In this document: in pieces, positions 63,860-64,000 of the stretch
Numbering within the stretch: position 1 is the first letter of the stretch
Layout: each line of letters starts with the position of its first letter
Program-made: the position numbers and the translations under genes
From: Acanthosepion pharaonis
Taxonomy: Eukaryota > Mollusca > Cephalopoda > Sepiida > Sepiidae
Assembly: GCA_903632075.3 (NCBI GenBank)
Contig: CAHIKZ030005493.1
Span: 234,501-298,500, forward strand
Direction of reading: 5' to 3'
DNA length: 64,000 bases
Notes under the pieces: generated by a model
Database searches by the model: none
Seen by the model: only the letters and a program-made list of their open reading frames with translations
What the model was told of the DNA's origin: nothing

Positions 63860-64000
63860 TAACCATGCACAAAGCCCAAGAGCCACTCGAGGTAGAGGGT
63901 AACCGAGTAAGAGGTACAGTTTACGAGGTTTTGTGGGGAAGATAACGGTTGACCCTAGACTTGAGCAGTTTAAGATTGTAGCGATTGAGGAAGCATCCTC
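63860..64000 (+). repeat. satellite-precursor repeat, cut by the window edge
   Basis: AAGAGCCACTCGAGGTAGAG, then GATAACGGTTGACCCTAGAC, AGTTTAAGATTGTAGCGATT and GAGGAAGCATCCTC. The second half matches the satellite unit at 40.5-45.7 kb, especially its B type. The first half has a relative at 10645. Confidence 0.75.

Overview
This window is eukaryotic, repeat-dominated, AT-rich DNA. I find no intact host protein-coding gene in it, no convincing exon series, and no intact rRNA or tRNA gene. The repeat content is (TA)n/(GT)n/(CTTT)n microsatellites, tRNA- and 5S-derived SINEs, non-LTR retrotransposon 3' fragments, Penelope-like and Tc1/mariner/hAT remnants, and a 5 kb satellite. This suggests an animal with a large genome. 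A cephalopod mollusc such as an octopus is my best guess, but that is inference from repeat style, not proof.

Layout. 0-13 kb: two minus-strand LINE 3' fragments (440-865, 7840-8275), an RT fragment (7043-7215), minisatellites of 49, 32, 20 and 19 bp, and the first SINE copies. 13-14 kb: a GC-richer island of unknown nature. 14.77-16.00 kb: a non-autonomous hAT-like element with an 8-bp target duplication. 17-19 kb: an inverted partner of the repeat at 2.8-3.5 kb. 19.76-20.49 kb: a deleted mariner-like transposon with both termini. 21-28 kb: a 33-bp minisatellite, 5S/tRNA composite SINEs, head-to-head SINEs and a dispersed repeat pair. 28.9-29.9 kb: a GC-rich, hairpin-rich tandem array. 30.5-33.2 kb: a rearranged LINE followed by a Penelope-like C-terminal fragment. 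33.6-37 kb: MITE-like palindromes and tRNA-derived SINEs. 38 kb: an N-terminal mariner transposase fragment. 40.5-45.7 kb: a 117-bp satellite whose likely precursor is present as dispersed copies at 10.65 and 63.86 kb. 48.4-48.9 kb: another LINE RT fragment. 49.64-51.20 kb: a full-length but inactivated Tc1-like element with a DD37E count and doubled terminal motifs. 53.5-54.5 kb: a tandem duplication with a ribozyme-like hairpin. 55.2-55.8 kb: a Penelope-like fragment. 58.8-60.9 kb: three head-to-tail LINE 3' fragments. 61.2-61.85 kb: a 17-bp minisatellite. 62.3-62.7 kb: another LINE 3' end. 63.9 kb to the end: the satellite precursor again.

Nothing here forms a pathway. What ties the elements together is mobility. 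Autonomous families (several LINE types, Penelope-like, Tc1, mariner) are present only as broken copies. The SINE families carry pol III-type promoter boxes. One recurring hairpin of the form CTGA(A/T)GA-stem-GAAA appears at the ends of several otherwise unrelated repeats and is the most intriguing signal in the window.
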